Source: Draconibacterium sp. (GTDB lineage Bacteria > Bacteroidota > Bacteroidia > Bacteroidales > Prolixibacteraceae). Taken from it: DNA of 14,545 bases. The stretch is from the NCBI GenBank assembly GCA_027011835.1, contig JALUZN010000030.1, positions 1-14,545 of the forward strand. The letters run 5' to 3'. Shown here in pieces: positions 1-6,512 of this stretch. The notes beneath the pieces were generated by a model. That model was not told where the DNA came from. It saw only the letters and a program-made list of their open reading frames with translations, and did not search any database. A program made the position numbers and the translations under genes. Positions within the stretch are counted from its first letter, which is position 1; each line of letters opens with the position of its first letter.

Positions 1-173
1 GTCGTTTAAGTCTCGAAAATGTCTATTATATCGCACTAATAATTTTGCTGTTTCAGTTTACATTTAGTGTGCTTTGGTTTAAGTGGTTTAAGTTTGGTCC
101 AATAGAGTGGGCATGGCGCTGTTTAACCTATAAAAAGCTGTTTCCAATAAGAAATACAAAAGATGAAAAATGA
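1..173 (+). CDS. DUF418 family membrane protein, C-terminal fragment
   Basis: The reading frame is open from the left edge (first whole codon at 3) to a TGA at 171-173. It encodes about 56 residues: a hydrophobic helix (YYIALIILLFQFTFSVLWF) followed by a short basic tail. The tail contains FGPIEWAWRCLTY, which resembles the GPxEWxWRxLTY signature closing DUF418 proteins, usually multi-pass inner-membrane proteins of about 400 residues and unknown function. Only the last helix and cytoplasmic tail are visible, because the gene starts outside the window. The next gene starts 77 bp downstream on the same strand and may have its own promoter. The family call rests on the C-terminal signature alone. 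Confidence 0.75.
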   Translation, partial: RLSLENVYYIALIILLFQFTFSVLWFKWFKFGPIEWAWRCLTYKKLFPIRNTKDEK

Positions 174-206
174 TATCTAAAAGTCGGAAAACTAAGTTAT
201 TCCGGG

Positions 207-236
207 TTTGTTATTATTCTAAAATATTTAATTTAC
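207..236 (+). promoter_or_regulatory. weak Bacteroidota-type promoter candidate for the HdeD-like gene
   Basis: TTTG at 207-210 is followed after 18 bp by TAATTTAC at 229-236, a partial match to the TAnnTTTG -7 element. Transcription would begin a few bases before the ATG at 251. The -7 match is imperfect, so this is a low-confidence candidate. Confidence 0.25.
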
Positions 237-250
237 TAAACTAAAAAAGT

Positions 251-808
251 ATGAGTACAACAGTTGTAACCAAAAATTCGAATTGGTGGGTGTCGCTTTT
301 AAAAGGTGTTATGTTAATTATTTTTGGAGCATGGCTTTTTCAGGCGCCAAACGAAAATCTGATTAAATTAAGTTTTGCTTTTGGAGTGTTTATCCTTATT
401 GGAGGATTACTGGAGATTGGTCTCGCGTTTAAATCGCGGAATACGCATGCAAACTGGGACAGAGCACTAACAAGCGGAATTTTAGATCTTCTGCTCGGGG
501 TACTTTTAATGGCGAATCCAAATTTTATTCTTTTTACAATTACTCTATTAATTAGCATTTGGTTGCTTTTTAGAGGAATACTTAGTATTCGTTATGCGTT
601 TCTTCTTAAAAACGATGGAAATGCAAACTGGTTTTGGAGTTTGATTTTTGGGATTTTACTTATTCTTTTTGGTGGCATTTTTGTATGGCACCCCGGTTTT
701 ATTGGGTTTACACTTGGCATTTGGGCTGCGTTTGCATTTATTAGTTTAGGAATTTTACGAATTATTTTTGCTTTTAAAAAACCGACTATAAAAACTATCG
801 AAATATAG
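251..808 (+). CDS. HdeD-like DUF308 family membrane protein
   Basis: This 185-residue protein is almost entirely hydrophobic. About six membrane helices can be seen, at roughly residues 13-31, 36-60, 71-90, 95-116, 127-146 and 150-175. It reads as an internal duplication of three-helix units, each with a W-x-x-x-L/I-x-x-G-I/V-L-x-I/L-x-x-G pattern and an N/H-P loop (ANPNF, WHPGF). Length and layout match HdeD, the inner-membrane protein that protects enteric bacteria in acid. In Bacteroidota these homologues are uncharacterised and the physiological role is unknown. It is a stand-alone gene, with a DUF418 gene upstream and a long gene-poor stretch downstream. The start at 251 gives a short polar N-terminus (MSTTVVTKNSNWW) before the first helix. 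Confidence 0.85.
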   Translation: MSTTVVTKNSNWWVSLLKGVMLIIFGAWLFQAPNENLIKLSFAFGVFILIGGLLEIGLAFKSRNTHANWDRALTSGILDLLLGVLLMANPNFILFTITLLISIWLLFRGILSIRYAFLLKNDGNANWFWSLIFGILLILFGGIFVWHPGFIGFTLGIWAAFAFISLGILRIIFAFKKPTIKTIEI

Positions 809-908
809 GTGTTTTCTAAAGTCTGAAGTTTTCTATTTCGAACTTGGGTTCTACCCCAACTTGCCAGCAGTTGGCACCAATTTGCCACATCGTGATTCCG
901 TTCGGACA

Positions 909-957
909 ATCGATGGCAGGGAAAAGTGCTGGAATGTTTGTAGGAATTGCCATCGAT
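909..957. repeat. 10-bp inverted repeat upstream of the transposase remnant
   Basis: ATCGATGGCA (909-918) and TGCCATCGAT (948-957) are perfect reverse complements separated by 29 bp, inside a block with further small stems from 844. The remnant of a REP-associated transposase starts only 26 bp downstream. Such genes are commonly flanked by palindromic repeats, so this may be the leftover cognate repeat. The link is inferred from position. Confidence 0.45.
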
Positions 958-982
958 AGGAGAGGGTTTACAATGCAGAACA

Positions 983-1056
983 ATGAGCCGCAAGTACAAG
1001 TTTCATAATCCAAATGGCATTTACTTTTTTCATTTGCAGTTTAAGACCGGGTGAAT
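983..1056 (+). pseudogene. RAYT / Y1-type (IS200-like) transposase, 5' remnant
   Basis: From the ATG at 983 the frame reads MSRKYKFHNPNGIYF. This is the typical beginning of Bacteroidota REP-associated tyrosine transposases, which start MSRKYKFHNPxGxYFxSFAVVxWxDVF. After residue 15 the match continues only in another frame (FAV, stop, DRVN, from 1033), which implies a one-base deletion around 1028-1032 and an in-frame TAA at 1042-1044. Nothing recognisable follows: the HUH motif and catalytic tyrosine that would lie within the next 150 residues are absent. The gene is therefore a dead 5' fragment of about 25 codons from a family that is usually about 180-200 residues long. The N-terminal motif is distinctive, but the match is short. 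Confidence 0.6.
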
Positions 1057-1404
1057 AGAACGATCAGTCGGTGGTTGTATTCTTTTTTTATATCCAAAAC
1101 AAGTACTCAGAAATTAAGTGAACTGTTGAATTACTAAGTCAGTTTGAACGTCTCAAGTTTTACTGATAGATAAAAACCGGTTTATCTTAATATGCCATCA
1201 AAAACCAATGTTTTGGGAGGAAGCGGACGGTAGGTTGTTTTGAGGATAAATTTGAAATAAGATGATAAAAAGGATTAATATGAAACCCGGATCGCCGCGG
1301 GTTTAAATTTAATGTTGCGGTTAAAAAAGGAGAAATATAAAACTTAATAGAGGACCTCGAAAAAAATGAATTATAAACCACCAGAAATTGTATCTTTAAA
1401 TAAA

Positions 1405-1432
1405 TTTGCTGATAATGTTGCATTTACTTTTA
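1405..1432 (+). promoter_or_regulatory. promoter candidate for the fucosidase gene
   Basis: TTTG (1405-1408) is followed after 16 bp by TACTTTTA (1425-1432), one base off the TAnnTTTG -7 element. Initiation would fall near 1438-1440, a short leader before the ATG at 1453. This would exclude the longer upstream start at 1366 and agrees with the signal peptide beginning at 1453. Confidence 0.35.
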
Positions 1433-1452
1433 GAGCCTTTGGATTAAATATT

Positions 1453-2849
1453 ATGAAATTATTTTTGTTTGTATTAATCGTATTAATGCAGGGAATACCC
1501 CTTGTAAAAGCACAGACTTTTGAAGAAATACCCATTCCTACCCAAGCCCAGTTAGATTGGCAAAATGCCGAACTGGCTGCATTGGTTTGTATCGATTTGC
1601 ATGCTTTTGACGGTAAAGTATACAATCAGAAAGAAGCACGCATTACTCCGGTAAAGGATTATAATATTTTTAATCCACAAAAATACGATATGGATCAGTG
1701 GATTAAATCGTTGAAAGATGGAGGTTTTAAAATTGCCATTTTAACAGTTAGTCACGAAACCGGATTTTTCTTTTATCAAAGCAATGTTACACCATATTGT
1801 ATGAAAGCTCTTAAATGGCAGGATGGCAAAGGTGATTTACTTCGTGACTTTAAAAATTCATGTGAAAAATACGATATTCTTCCCGGAGTTTATATCGGTA
1901 CCCGCTGGAATGCTTTTTATGGTATCCATGATTTTAAAGTAAACGGAGCGGGTAAATTTGCCGCAAACAGGCAAGCCTATTATAACCGGATGATTGAAGA
2001 AATAGTCAAGGAGATTTTTACTAATTACGGCGATTGGGCGATTGTTTGGTTTGATGGAGGAGCGCATGGCCCTGAGCAGGGTGGCCCTGATGTATTATCC
2101 ATATTTGAGAAATACCAGCCTAATTGCCTGTTTTTCCACAACCTGCAACGTGCCGATATGCGTTGGGGCGGAAGCGAAACAGGAACTGTACCCTATCCCT
2201 GTTGGGGAACATTCCCATATCCCTCAACTGGAGCTGGTGAGTCTGCTAAAAAGAGATTGCTGCCAATAATTTTCAGCTCTTAAAAACCGGCGACCCTAAC
2301 GGAAAATATTACATGCCTGCCATGAGTGATGCTCCGCTTCGCGGCAATGGTGGTCACGATTGGTTTTGGGAACCAAACAGAGAGCATCTTATTTTCCCAT
2401 TAGACAAACTGGTTGATAAGTATTATAAATCAGTTGGGCACAATACCAGTTTGATTTTGGGAGTTACACCGGAGCCAAACGGATTAATGCCCGAACCCGA
2501 TGTAAAACGATTAAAAGAATTTGGTGACGAAATTAGCAGAAGGTTTTCAGCCCCTGTTGCATCAACTTCCGGTAAGCGAGAAAAATTAAACCTAAAACTT
2601 CCCAGGAAGCAAATAGTTAATCAGCTTGTTTTGATGGAGGATATTTCAAAGGGAGAGCGGGTACGTAAATTTATTATTGAGGGAAAAACAAAAAAAGGTT
2701 GGCAAACTATTTTTGAAGGTTCTTGCATTGGCCATAAATTTATACACCGGTTCGATGAAATGGAGGTTTCTGCAGTTCGGTTAAATATTTTGGAATCGAA
2801 AGGAGAACCACAAATTCTGAACTTTTCTATTTTTAATGTGGAAAATTGA
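1453..2849 (+). pseudogene. secreted alpha-L-fucosidase (GH29-like), interrupted by a -1 frameshift
   Basis: The gene is readable in two frames. The first stops at 2281-2283 and the second runs to the TGA at 2847-2849. Joining them after Lys267 gives about 465 residues with continuous family-like sequence across the junction (GESAKK then EIAANNFQLL). I chose the ATG at 1453 because a clean signal peptide follows (MKLFLFVLIVLMQGIPLVKA). An in-frame ATG at 1366 would add 29 residues with no signal character. GH29-type features are SHETGF at 100-105, in the place of the usual KHHDGF motif, and WFDGGA at 199-204 with Asp201 as the expected nucleophile. WGGSETGTVPYPCW and WFWEP follow. Residues from about 375 to 465 look like an F5/8C-type beta-sandwich. 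The enzyme would hydrolyse alpha-L-fucosides outside the cytoplasm. The first frame alone lacks the end of the barrel and is unlikely to be active. Exact linkage specificity cannot be read from sequence. Confidence 0.8.
2248..2252 (+). other. frameshift site in an A run within the fucosidase gene
   Basis: The run reads GCT AAA AAG AGA in the upstream frame. One more A would give GCT AAA AAA GAG ATT and restore the family-like sequence KKEIAANNF. The sequence therefore shows a one-base loss in a five-A run. A -1 slip on A-AAG would also join the frames, but the canonical heptamer A AAA AAG is not present (the first base is T). Confidence 0.8.
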
Positions 2850-2853
2850 AAAT

Positions 2854-3024
2854 ATGTACAAAATTGGATCAATTGCATACAATATATGGAACGGTTACAA
2901 CTGGGGCAAGAATAATGATAGAAGAACGAAAGTGAATAATTGGTTAAATGAACAGAAGCCGGATATTGTTGCATTTCATGAGCTGTGTGACAATACCCCA
3001 GGAAAACTAAAAATAGTATTTTGG
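2854..3024 (+). pseudogene. endonuclease/exonuclease/phosphatase (EEP) family protein, N-terminal stub
   Basis: Starting at the ATG at 2854, only 4 bp after the fucosidase stop, the frame encodes MYKIGSIAYNIWNGYNWG, then KPDIVAFHELCDNTPGKLK. This is the first beta strand and the PDIVAxxEL metal-binding segment of the EEP fold, in which the Glu of HEL is the magnesium ligand. Intact family members are about 250-300 residues, so some four fifths are missing, including the catalytic His and Asp motifs. Similarity ends near 3013, just before a palindromic repeat starting at about 3025. The frame then runs into repeat-derived residues (HHSELVSESAVY) and stops at 3066. Spacing shows it once followed the fucosidase in an operon. 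An ATG at 2836 overlapping the fucosidase end is less likely. Confidence 0.7.
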
Positions 3025-3114
3025 GTACATCATTCCGAACTTGTTTCGGAATCTGCTGTTTATTAAAAAGATGCTGAAACATCTTGATGTACATCGAGAC
3101 CAGCATGACGGTAC
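3025..3114. repeat. imperfect palindromic repeat element (~90 bp, MITE/REP-like)
   Basis: Outer ends GTACatCAT (3025-3033) and ATGacgGTAC (3105-3114) are inverted relative to each other. Inside are nested hairpins: ATTCCGAA/TTCGGAAT (3032-3039, 3045-3052, 5-nt loop), AAGATG/CATCTT (3068-3073, 3080-3085) and ATGCTG/CAGCAT (3071-3076, 3101-3106), plus the palindrome GATGTACATC (3086-3095). Its reverse-strand translation contains PKQVRNDV, which I recognise as a frequent spurious translation of dispersed intergenic palindromes in bacterial genomes. It sits exactly where the EEP gene is truncated. Copy number cannot be judged from one copy. Confidence 0.6.
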
Positions 3115-3150
3115 GCCAACTAATGGCACTAACCTTTCCTGCCTTGTGTC

Positions 3151-3179
3151 TTGATTTTTATATCTTAATTATAATTTTA
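3151..3179 (+). promoter_or_regulatory. promoter candidate for the symporter gene
   Basis: TTG at 3151-3153 and TAATTTTA at 3172-3179 (one base off TAnnTTTG) are separated by 18 bp, directly before the ATG at 3184. The leader would be almost absent, so this is weak. It could nonetheless matter because the repeat element separates the symporter from the upstream genes. Confidence 0.25.
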
Positions 3180-3183
3180 AAAT

Positions 3184-4890
3184 ATGAATTTTAGCGTAGG
3201 AACAATCGACATCATTGTAATAATCGGCTACCTCGCCGGAATAATTTTATTGGGACTTTACACCGTTCGAAAAACGTTGAAAAATCAATCGTCTGATGAT
3301 TATTTTCTGGCAAGTCGTTCGTTAAAATGGCCAATAATTGGAGCCGCACTTTTTGCTGCCAATATCTCAACCATCCACCTCATTGGGTTTGCCGAGTCGG
3401 GGTTTAAATACGGGCTGGTCGACGGGTTGTTCGAGTGGCTGGCCATTCCGTTTTTAATCTTTCTTGGGTTTGTAATTGCCCCCTATTTTTTCCGCAACCG
3501 TGTATCCACCATTCCCGAATTGTACGAGCGCTGGTTTAATGGAACCAGCCGTACTTATATGGTGATATTTGCCATTCTTACGGCACTACTTATTCATATC
3601 GGTATTAGTTTGTATGCGGGTGCCGCACTCTGTCAAAAGTTTTTTGGGTTGAATGAAACTTACGGAATTATTTTTATTGCCGTACTAACCGGTGTTTATA
3701 CAATTCTTGGAGGTTTAAAAGCCATTACAACAGTTGAAGCGGTTCAAACGGCACTGCTTATTTTGGGTGCAGTTATTTTAACACTCTTCGGAATTTTTGC
3801 GCTACCCGAAGTTGGTATTCACAGTTTTGCCGCATTTAAAGCGCACCTGAAACCCGATACGCTCTCAATTTTACGCCCCACCAACAGTCCTGCCAATCCA
3901 CCCGAAGGTGGTATTTCGTGGTACTCGGCGCTGCTCGGTTATTTTGTCCTCGGTGCGTGGTATTGGTTTTCCGACCAAACCATTGTACAACGCTCACTGG
4001 CATCGCGAACTGAGTACGATGCGCGAATTGGCCCTATGTTTACCGGTTTGCTGAAATTGTTGCCCGTACTCTTTTTCCTGCTGCCCGGCACGCTGGCTTT
4101 TGTGCTTTTTGGAAACGAAATTACCGACACAAAACTTACACTGCCGTTTATGATCGACCGCCTTGTTCCGGTTGGAATTAAAGGGCTGATAATAGCCGCA
4201 CTTCTTGCTGCATTGATGAGTTCGGTCGGTGCAGCAATTAACAGTGCGTCAACACTGTTCTCTATGGATATAGTAAAACGGTTACGCCCAAAAACTACCG
4301 ACAAAGGATTGGTAATTACCGGACGAATTACCGGAGTTGTTGTGATGACACTGGCAATTATCTGGTCGATAAATGCTAACAAATTTGGCGACACAATTAT
4401 TTATACGGTAAACTCGCTGGGTGCCATGATTGCCCCGCCAATTGCAGCCGTTTTTCTGCTGGGTATGTTTTGGAAACGGGGAACGGCAAAAGCGGCAAAT
4501 TTTACCTTTGCAACCGGATTAATAATTGGAATTTTCTTTTTCTTACTCGACTTCCCATTTGAAAATCTTCTGCCTGGTTTCGATTCAATTACAACCGCTC
4601 TCGCCAATTTCAACGGATACGAAATTACTCCTTCAACAAAAGCTATTACAATTATTTTCGGCATTGGATTTATGATGCAGGCGTGGTGGAAATATGTCTT
4701 TCTTTCAGTAGTATTTGTTGTGGTAAGTTATTTGTCGCCAAAACCTACTGCCGAGCAAATTTCGAATTGCATTACTGTAAGCGAGTTCTGGCCGAAAAAA
4801 TGGAAAGGAATAAAAGATTTTAGAGTTGTTGGTTTGGCAATTCTTTTGGTTTTGGCAATTCTTTGGATTACCCTCGAGGTGGTTGCGTAA
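3184..4890 (+). CDS. SSS-family sodium:solute symporter, probably sugar (SGLT-like)
   Basis: The 568-residue protein has the full length and about 14 hydrophobic segments expected of the sodium/solute symporter family (TC 2.A.21), the inner-membrane carriers with the LeuT fold. Visible signatures are the early DDYFLASRSLKWP segment (38-50), the unwound first core helix AANISTIHLIG (58-68), and ISTIPELYERWF-type sequence after helix 3. GAWYWFSDQTIVQR (257-270) is characteristic of SGLT-type sugar carriers. SSVGAAINSASTLFSMDI (346-363) corresponds to the helix providing the second sodium site. It would import a sugar, inositol or similar solute with Na+. Its place downstream of a fucosidase suggests fucose or another released sugar, but the substrate is inferred only from context. 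No frameshift or truncation is visible, unlike the two genes before it. Confidence 0.88.
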   Translation: MNFSVGTIDIIVIIGYLAGIILLGLYTVRKTLKNQSSDDYFLASRSLKWPIIGAALFAANISTIHLIGFAESGFKYGLVDGLFEWLAIPFLIFLGFVIAPYFFRNRVSTIPELYERWFNGTSRTYMVIFAILTALLIHIGISLYAGAALCQKFFGLNETYGIIFIAVLTGVYTILGGLKAITTVEAVQTALLILGAVILTLFGIFALPEVGIHSFAAFKAHLKPDTLSILRPTNSPANPPEGGISWYSALLGYFVLGAWYWFSDQTIVQRSLASRTEYDARIGPMFTGLLKLLPVLFFLLPGTLAFVLFGNEITDTKLTLPFMIDRLVPVGIKGLIIAALLAALMSSVGAAINSASTLFSMDIVKRLRPKTTDKGLVITGRITGVVVMTLAIIWSINANKFGDTIIYTVNSLGAMIAPPIAAVFLLGMFWKRGTAKAANFTFATGLIIGIFFFLLDFPFENLLPGFDSITTALANFNGYEITPSTKAITIIFGIGFMMQAWWKYVFLSVVFVVVSYLSPKPTAEQISNCITVSEFWPKKWKGIKDFRVVGLAILLVLAILWITLEVVA

Positions 4891-5285
4891 CAAAAAAGAG
4901 TTAAGATTTTTTGCAAAGCATCATTCTCTCGAAAAGGGGAATCTGTGAACTAAGAACAAATAGAAAATAATTGTAATATAAATGCTTGGTTGGAATGTTC
5001 TTCGTATACTTGCGAGGGGAGATGCCAAAAGCAGGCAGAAATAAAGTTGGCACAACTTGGCCGCCAACCAACGGGTATTATGGGGCTCTGCCTCGGGGAT
5101 AGCTTTAATAATCTTCTTTATTCGAAATATTTTCGTATAAAATAAGTCCACCCCGTATCAACTCTTTTTGATGTATTTTCAATAAAAACGAGTATATATA
5201 TCAATTGCCATTCACAATCAAACTAACTCGCTAAAATCAATTATAAAATTGTATTTTTGAAGGCATAAACAACAATAATAATAAA
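4891..5285. other. intergenic region with a structured, GC-richer block
   Basis: The 395 bp contain no recognisable gene. Between 4986 and 5093 several inverted repeats are nested: TTGGTTGG/CCAACCAA (4986-4993, 5064-5071), AGGCAGA/TCTGCCT (5033-5039, 5087-5093), AAGTTG/CAACTT (5044-5049, 5053-5058) and GTTGGC/GCCAAC (5046-5051, 5063-5068). An AT-rich imperfect hairpin around CGAAATATTTTCG (5123-5135) follows. The word AGTTGGCAC (5045-5053) also occurs at 869-877 in the other structured block. The last 40 bp carry the pepT promoter candidate. No obvious terminator with a T tract was found after the symporter. Confidence 0.5.
5252..5259 (+). promoter_or_regulatory. -7 promoter element for pepT-tilS
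   Basis: TATTTTTG is an exact match to the Bacteroidota -7 consensus TAnnTTTG, placed 26 bp before the ATG at 5286. This gives a leader of about 20 nt. No good TTTG is seen at the usual upstream distance, so only the -7 half is supported. Confidence 0.45.
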
Positions 5286-6512
5286 ATGGAAAAAGTAGTT
5301 GAACGATTTATAAAATACGCTAAAGAATATACAACCTCCGACCCCGAAAGCAAAAGTTATCCGAGCACAGCCCGACAACTTACATTTCTGAAAAAACTTG
5401 TTGATGAATTAAAAACAGTTGGTTTAAGCGAAGTTGAAATGGATGATTTTGGTTATGTAACAGCAACCATTCCGGCAAATACAGATGACGACGTACAGGT
5501 TGTTGGTTTAATTGCTCATGCCGACACGAGTCCCGATTTCTCGGGAGAGAATGTAAAACCGCAAATTATTGAGAATTACGATGGGTCTGTCATTCAGTTA
5601 AATAATGGGGTTACTATCGATCCGAATGAATTCCCTGAAATTCTGGATTATACCGGACAATCGATAATTACTGCCGACGGAACAACTCTGCTTGGCGCCG
5701 ATGATAAAGCAGGTATTGCCGAAATTATTACCACTGCCGAAATTATTTTAAATACGCCCGGAATAAAACACGGTAAAATTCGTCTGGCTTTTACTCCCGA
5801 CGAAGAGATTGGAAAAGGAACCGACCATTTCGATGTAAAGAAATTCGGAGCCGATTTTGCCTACACGCTCGACGGTGGCGAGATTGGCGAACTGGAGTTT
5901 GAAAACTTTAATGCTGCCGGTGCAAAAATTAAAATTCGAGGCCGAAGTGTGCACCCCGGTGCTGCAAAAGATAAAATGGTAAACGCTCTTTTGGTTGCCA
6001 ATAAACTAATTTCGATGTTGCCTGCAACTCAACGCCCCGAGCATACCGAAGGTTACGAAGGTTTTTATCACTGGCTTTCGTTCAACGGAAATGTTGAGCA
6101 GGCTGATTTGCAGTGCTTTATTCGCGACCACGATTTCGAAAAATTCGAAGAAAAGAAAAAGCTCTTGCAAGAAGTGGTAGCACTTATTAATTCTGAATAT
6201 GGAAAAAATACGGTGGAACTCGATTTGACCGATCAGTATTACAATATGCGCCAAAAAATTGAGCCGGTAATGTACGTTGTCGATATTGCAAAAGAGGCAA
6301 TGAGTCGAGCCGGAGTGGAACCAAAAGTACGCGCAATTAGGGGCGGAACAGATGGTGCACGACTTTCGTACGACGGGTTGCCGTGCCCGAATATTTTTGC
6401 CGGCGGCCATAATTTTCACGGACCGTTCGAGTTTGTGCCAATTCCCTCGATGCTAAAAGCAGTTGACGTTATTTTGAATATTGTTAAGCTGGTGGCCGAA
6501 AACAAAAAATAA
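5286..6512 (+). CDS. pepT: peptidase T (tripeptide aminopeptidase)
   Basis: This cytoplasmic M20B di-zinc aminopeptidase releases the N-terminal residue from tripeptides. Its 408 residues match the family length. All metal and catalytic residues fall where PepT has them: His78 and Asp80 in HADTS, Asp140 in LLGADDKAG (bridging ligand), Glu173-Glu174 in TPDEEIG, Asp196 in TLDGGE, and His378 in GGHNFHGPFE. The dimerisation lid contains RGRSVHPGAAKDKMVNA at about 218-234, and RGGTDGARLS (352-361) is also typical. The N-terminus ERFIKYAKEYTTSDP fits the family start, supporting the ATG at 5286, and no signal peptide is present. Its TAA overlaps the tilS start by one base. It would finish degradation of imported oligopeptides. 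Confidence 0.96.
   Translation: MEKVVERFIKYAKEYTTSDPESKSYPSTARQLTFLKKLVDELKTVGLSEVEMDDFGYVTATIPANTDDDVQVVGLIAHADTSPDFSGENVKPQIIENYDGSVIQLNNGVTIDPNEFPEILDYTGQSIITADGTTLLGADDKAGIAEIITTAEIILNTPGIKHGKIRLAFTPDEEIGKGTDHFDVKKFGADFAYTLDGGEIGELEFENFNAAGAKIKIRGRSVHPGAAKDKMVNALLVANKLISMLPATQRPEHTEGYEGFYHWLSFNGNVEQADLQCFIRDHDFEKFEEKKKLLQEVVALINSEYGKNTVELDLTDQYYNMRQKIEPVMYVVDIAKEAMSRAGVEPKVRAIRGGTDGARLSYDGLPCPNIFAGGHNFHGPFEFVPIPSMLKAVDVILNIVKLVAENKK

Larger units (their letters stand above)
809..1365. other. gene-poor intergenic region with stem-loops and a transposase remnant
   Basis: No intact gene is visible on either strand. The left half is relatively GC-rich and full of small inverted repeats. These include CCAACT/AGTTGG at 856-861 and 869-874, and a perfect 10-bp pair ATCGATGGCA/TGCCATCGAT at 909-918 and 948-957. 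At 983 the first codons of a RAYT-type transposase can be read. From about 1060 to 1365 the sequence is AT-rich. It holds only a palindrome AAACCGGTTT (1174-1183) and a 7-bp stem with an 8-nt loop, AAACCCG/CGGGTTT (1283-1289, 1298-1304), with no T tract after it. Antisense frames here have no recognisable motif. Confidence 0.6.

Noticed and set aside
592..1013. Minus-strand frames over the end of the HdeD-like gene and the following intergenic block
   Set aside because: The sequences are low in recognisable structure and overlap a well-supported gene or stem-loop repeats.
1283..1304. AAACCCG/CGGGTTT stem as a terminator
   Set aside because: It is a good short stem, but no T tract follows on either strand and no gene ends nearby, so it was noted only as an inverted repeat.
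1366..1452. Upstream ATG extending the fucosidase by 29 residues
   Set aside because: The extension is not signal-like, and a promoter candidate lies within it. The signal peptide begins cleanly at 1453.
2621..3106. 161-residue antisense reading frame containing IPKQVRNDV
   Set aside because: It runs antisense through the fucosidase C-terminus, the EEP stub and the palindromic repeat. The PKQVRNDV part is a translation of the repeat, so it is not a real gene.
5044..5093. Riboswitch upstream of pepT
   Set aside because: The alternative pairings are suggestive, but the block ends before the best pepT promoter element (5252-5259), so it would not be in the pepT leader. No known riboswitch core was recognised.
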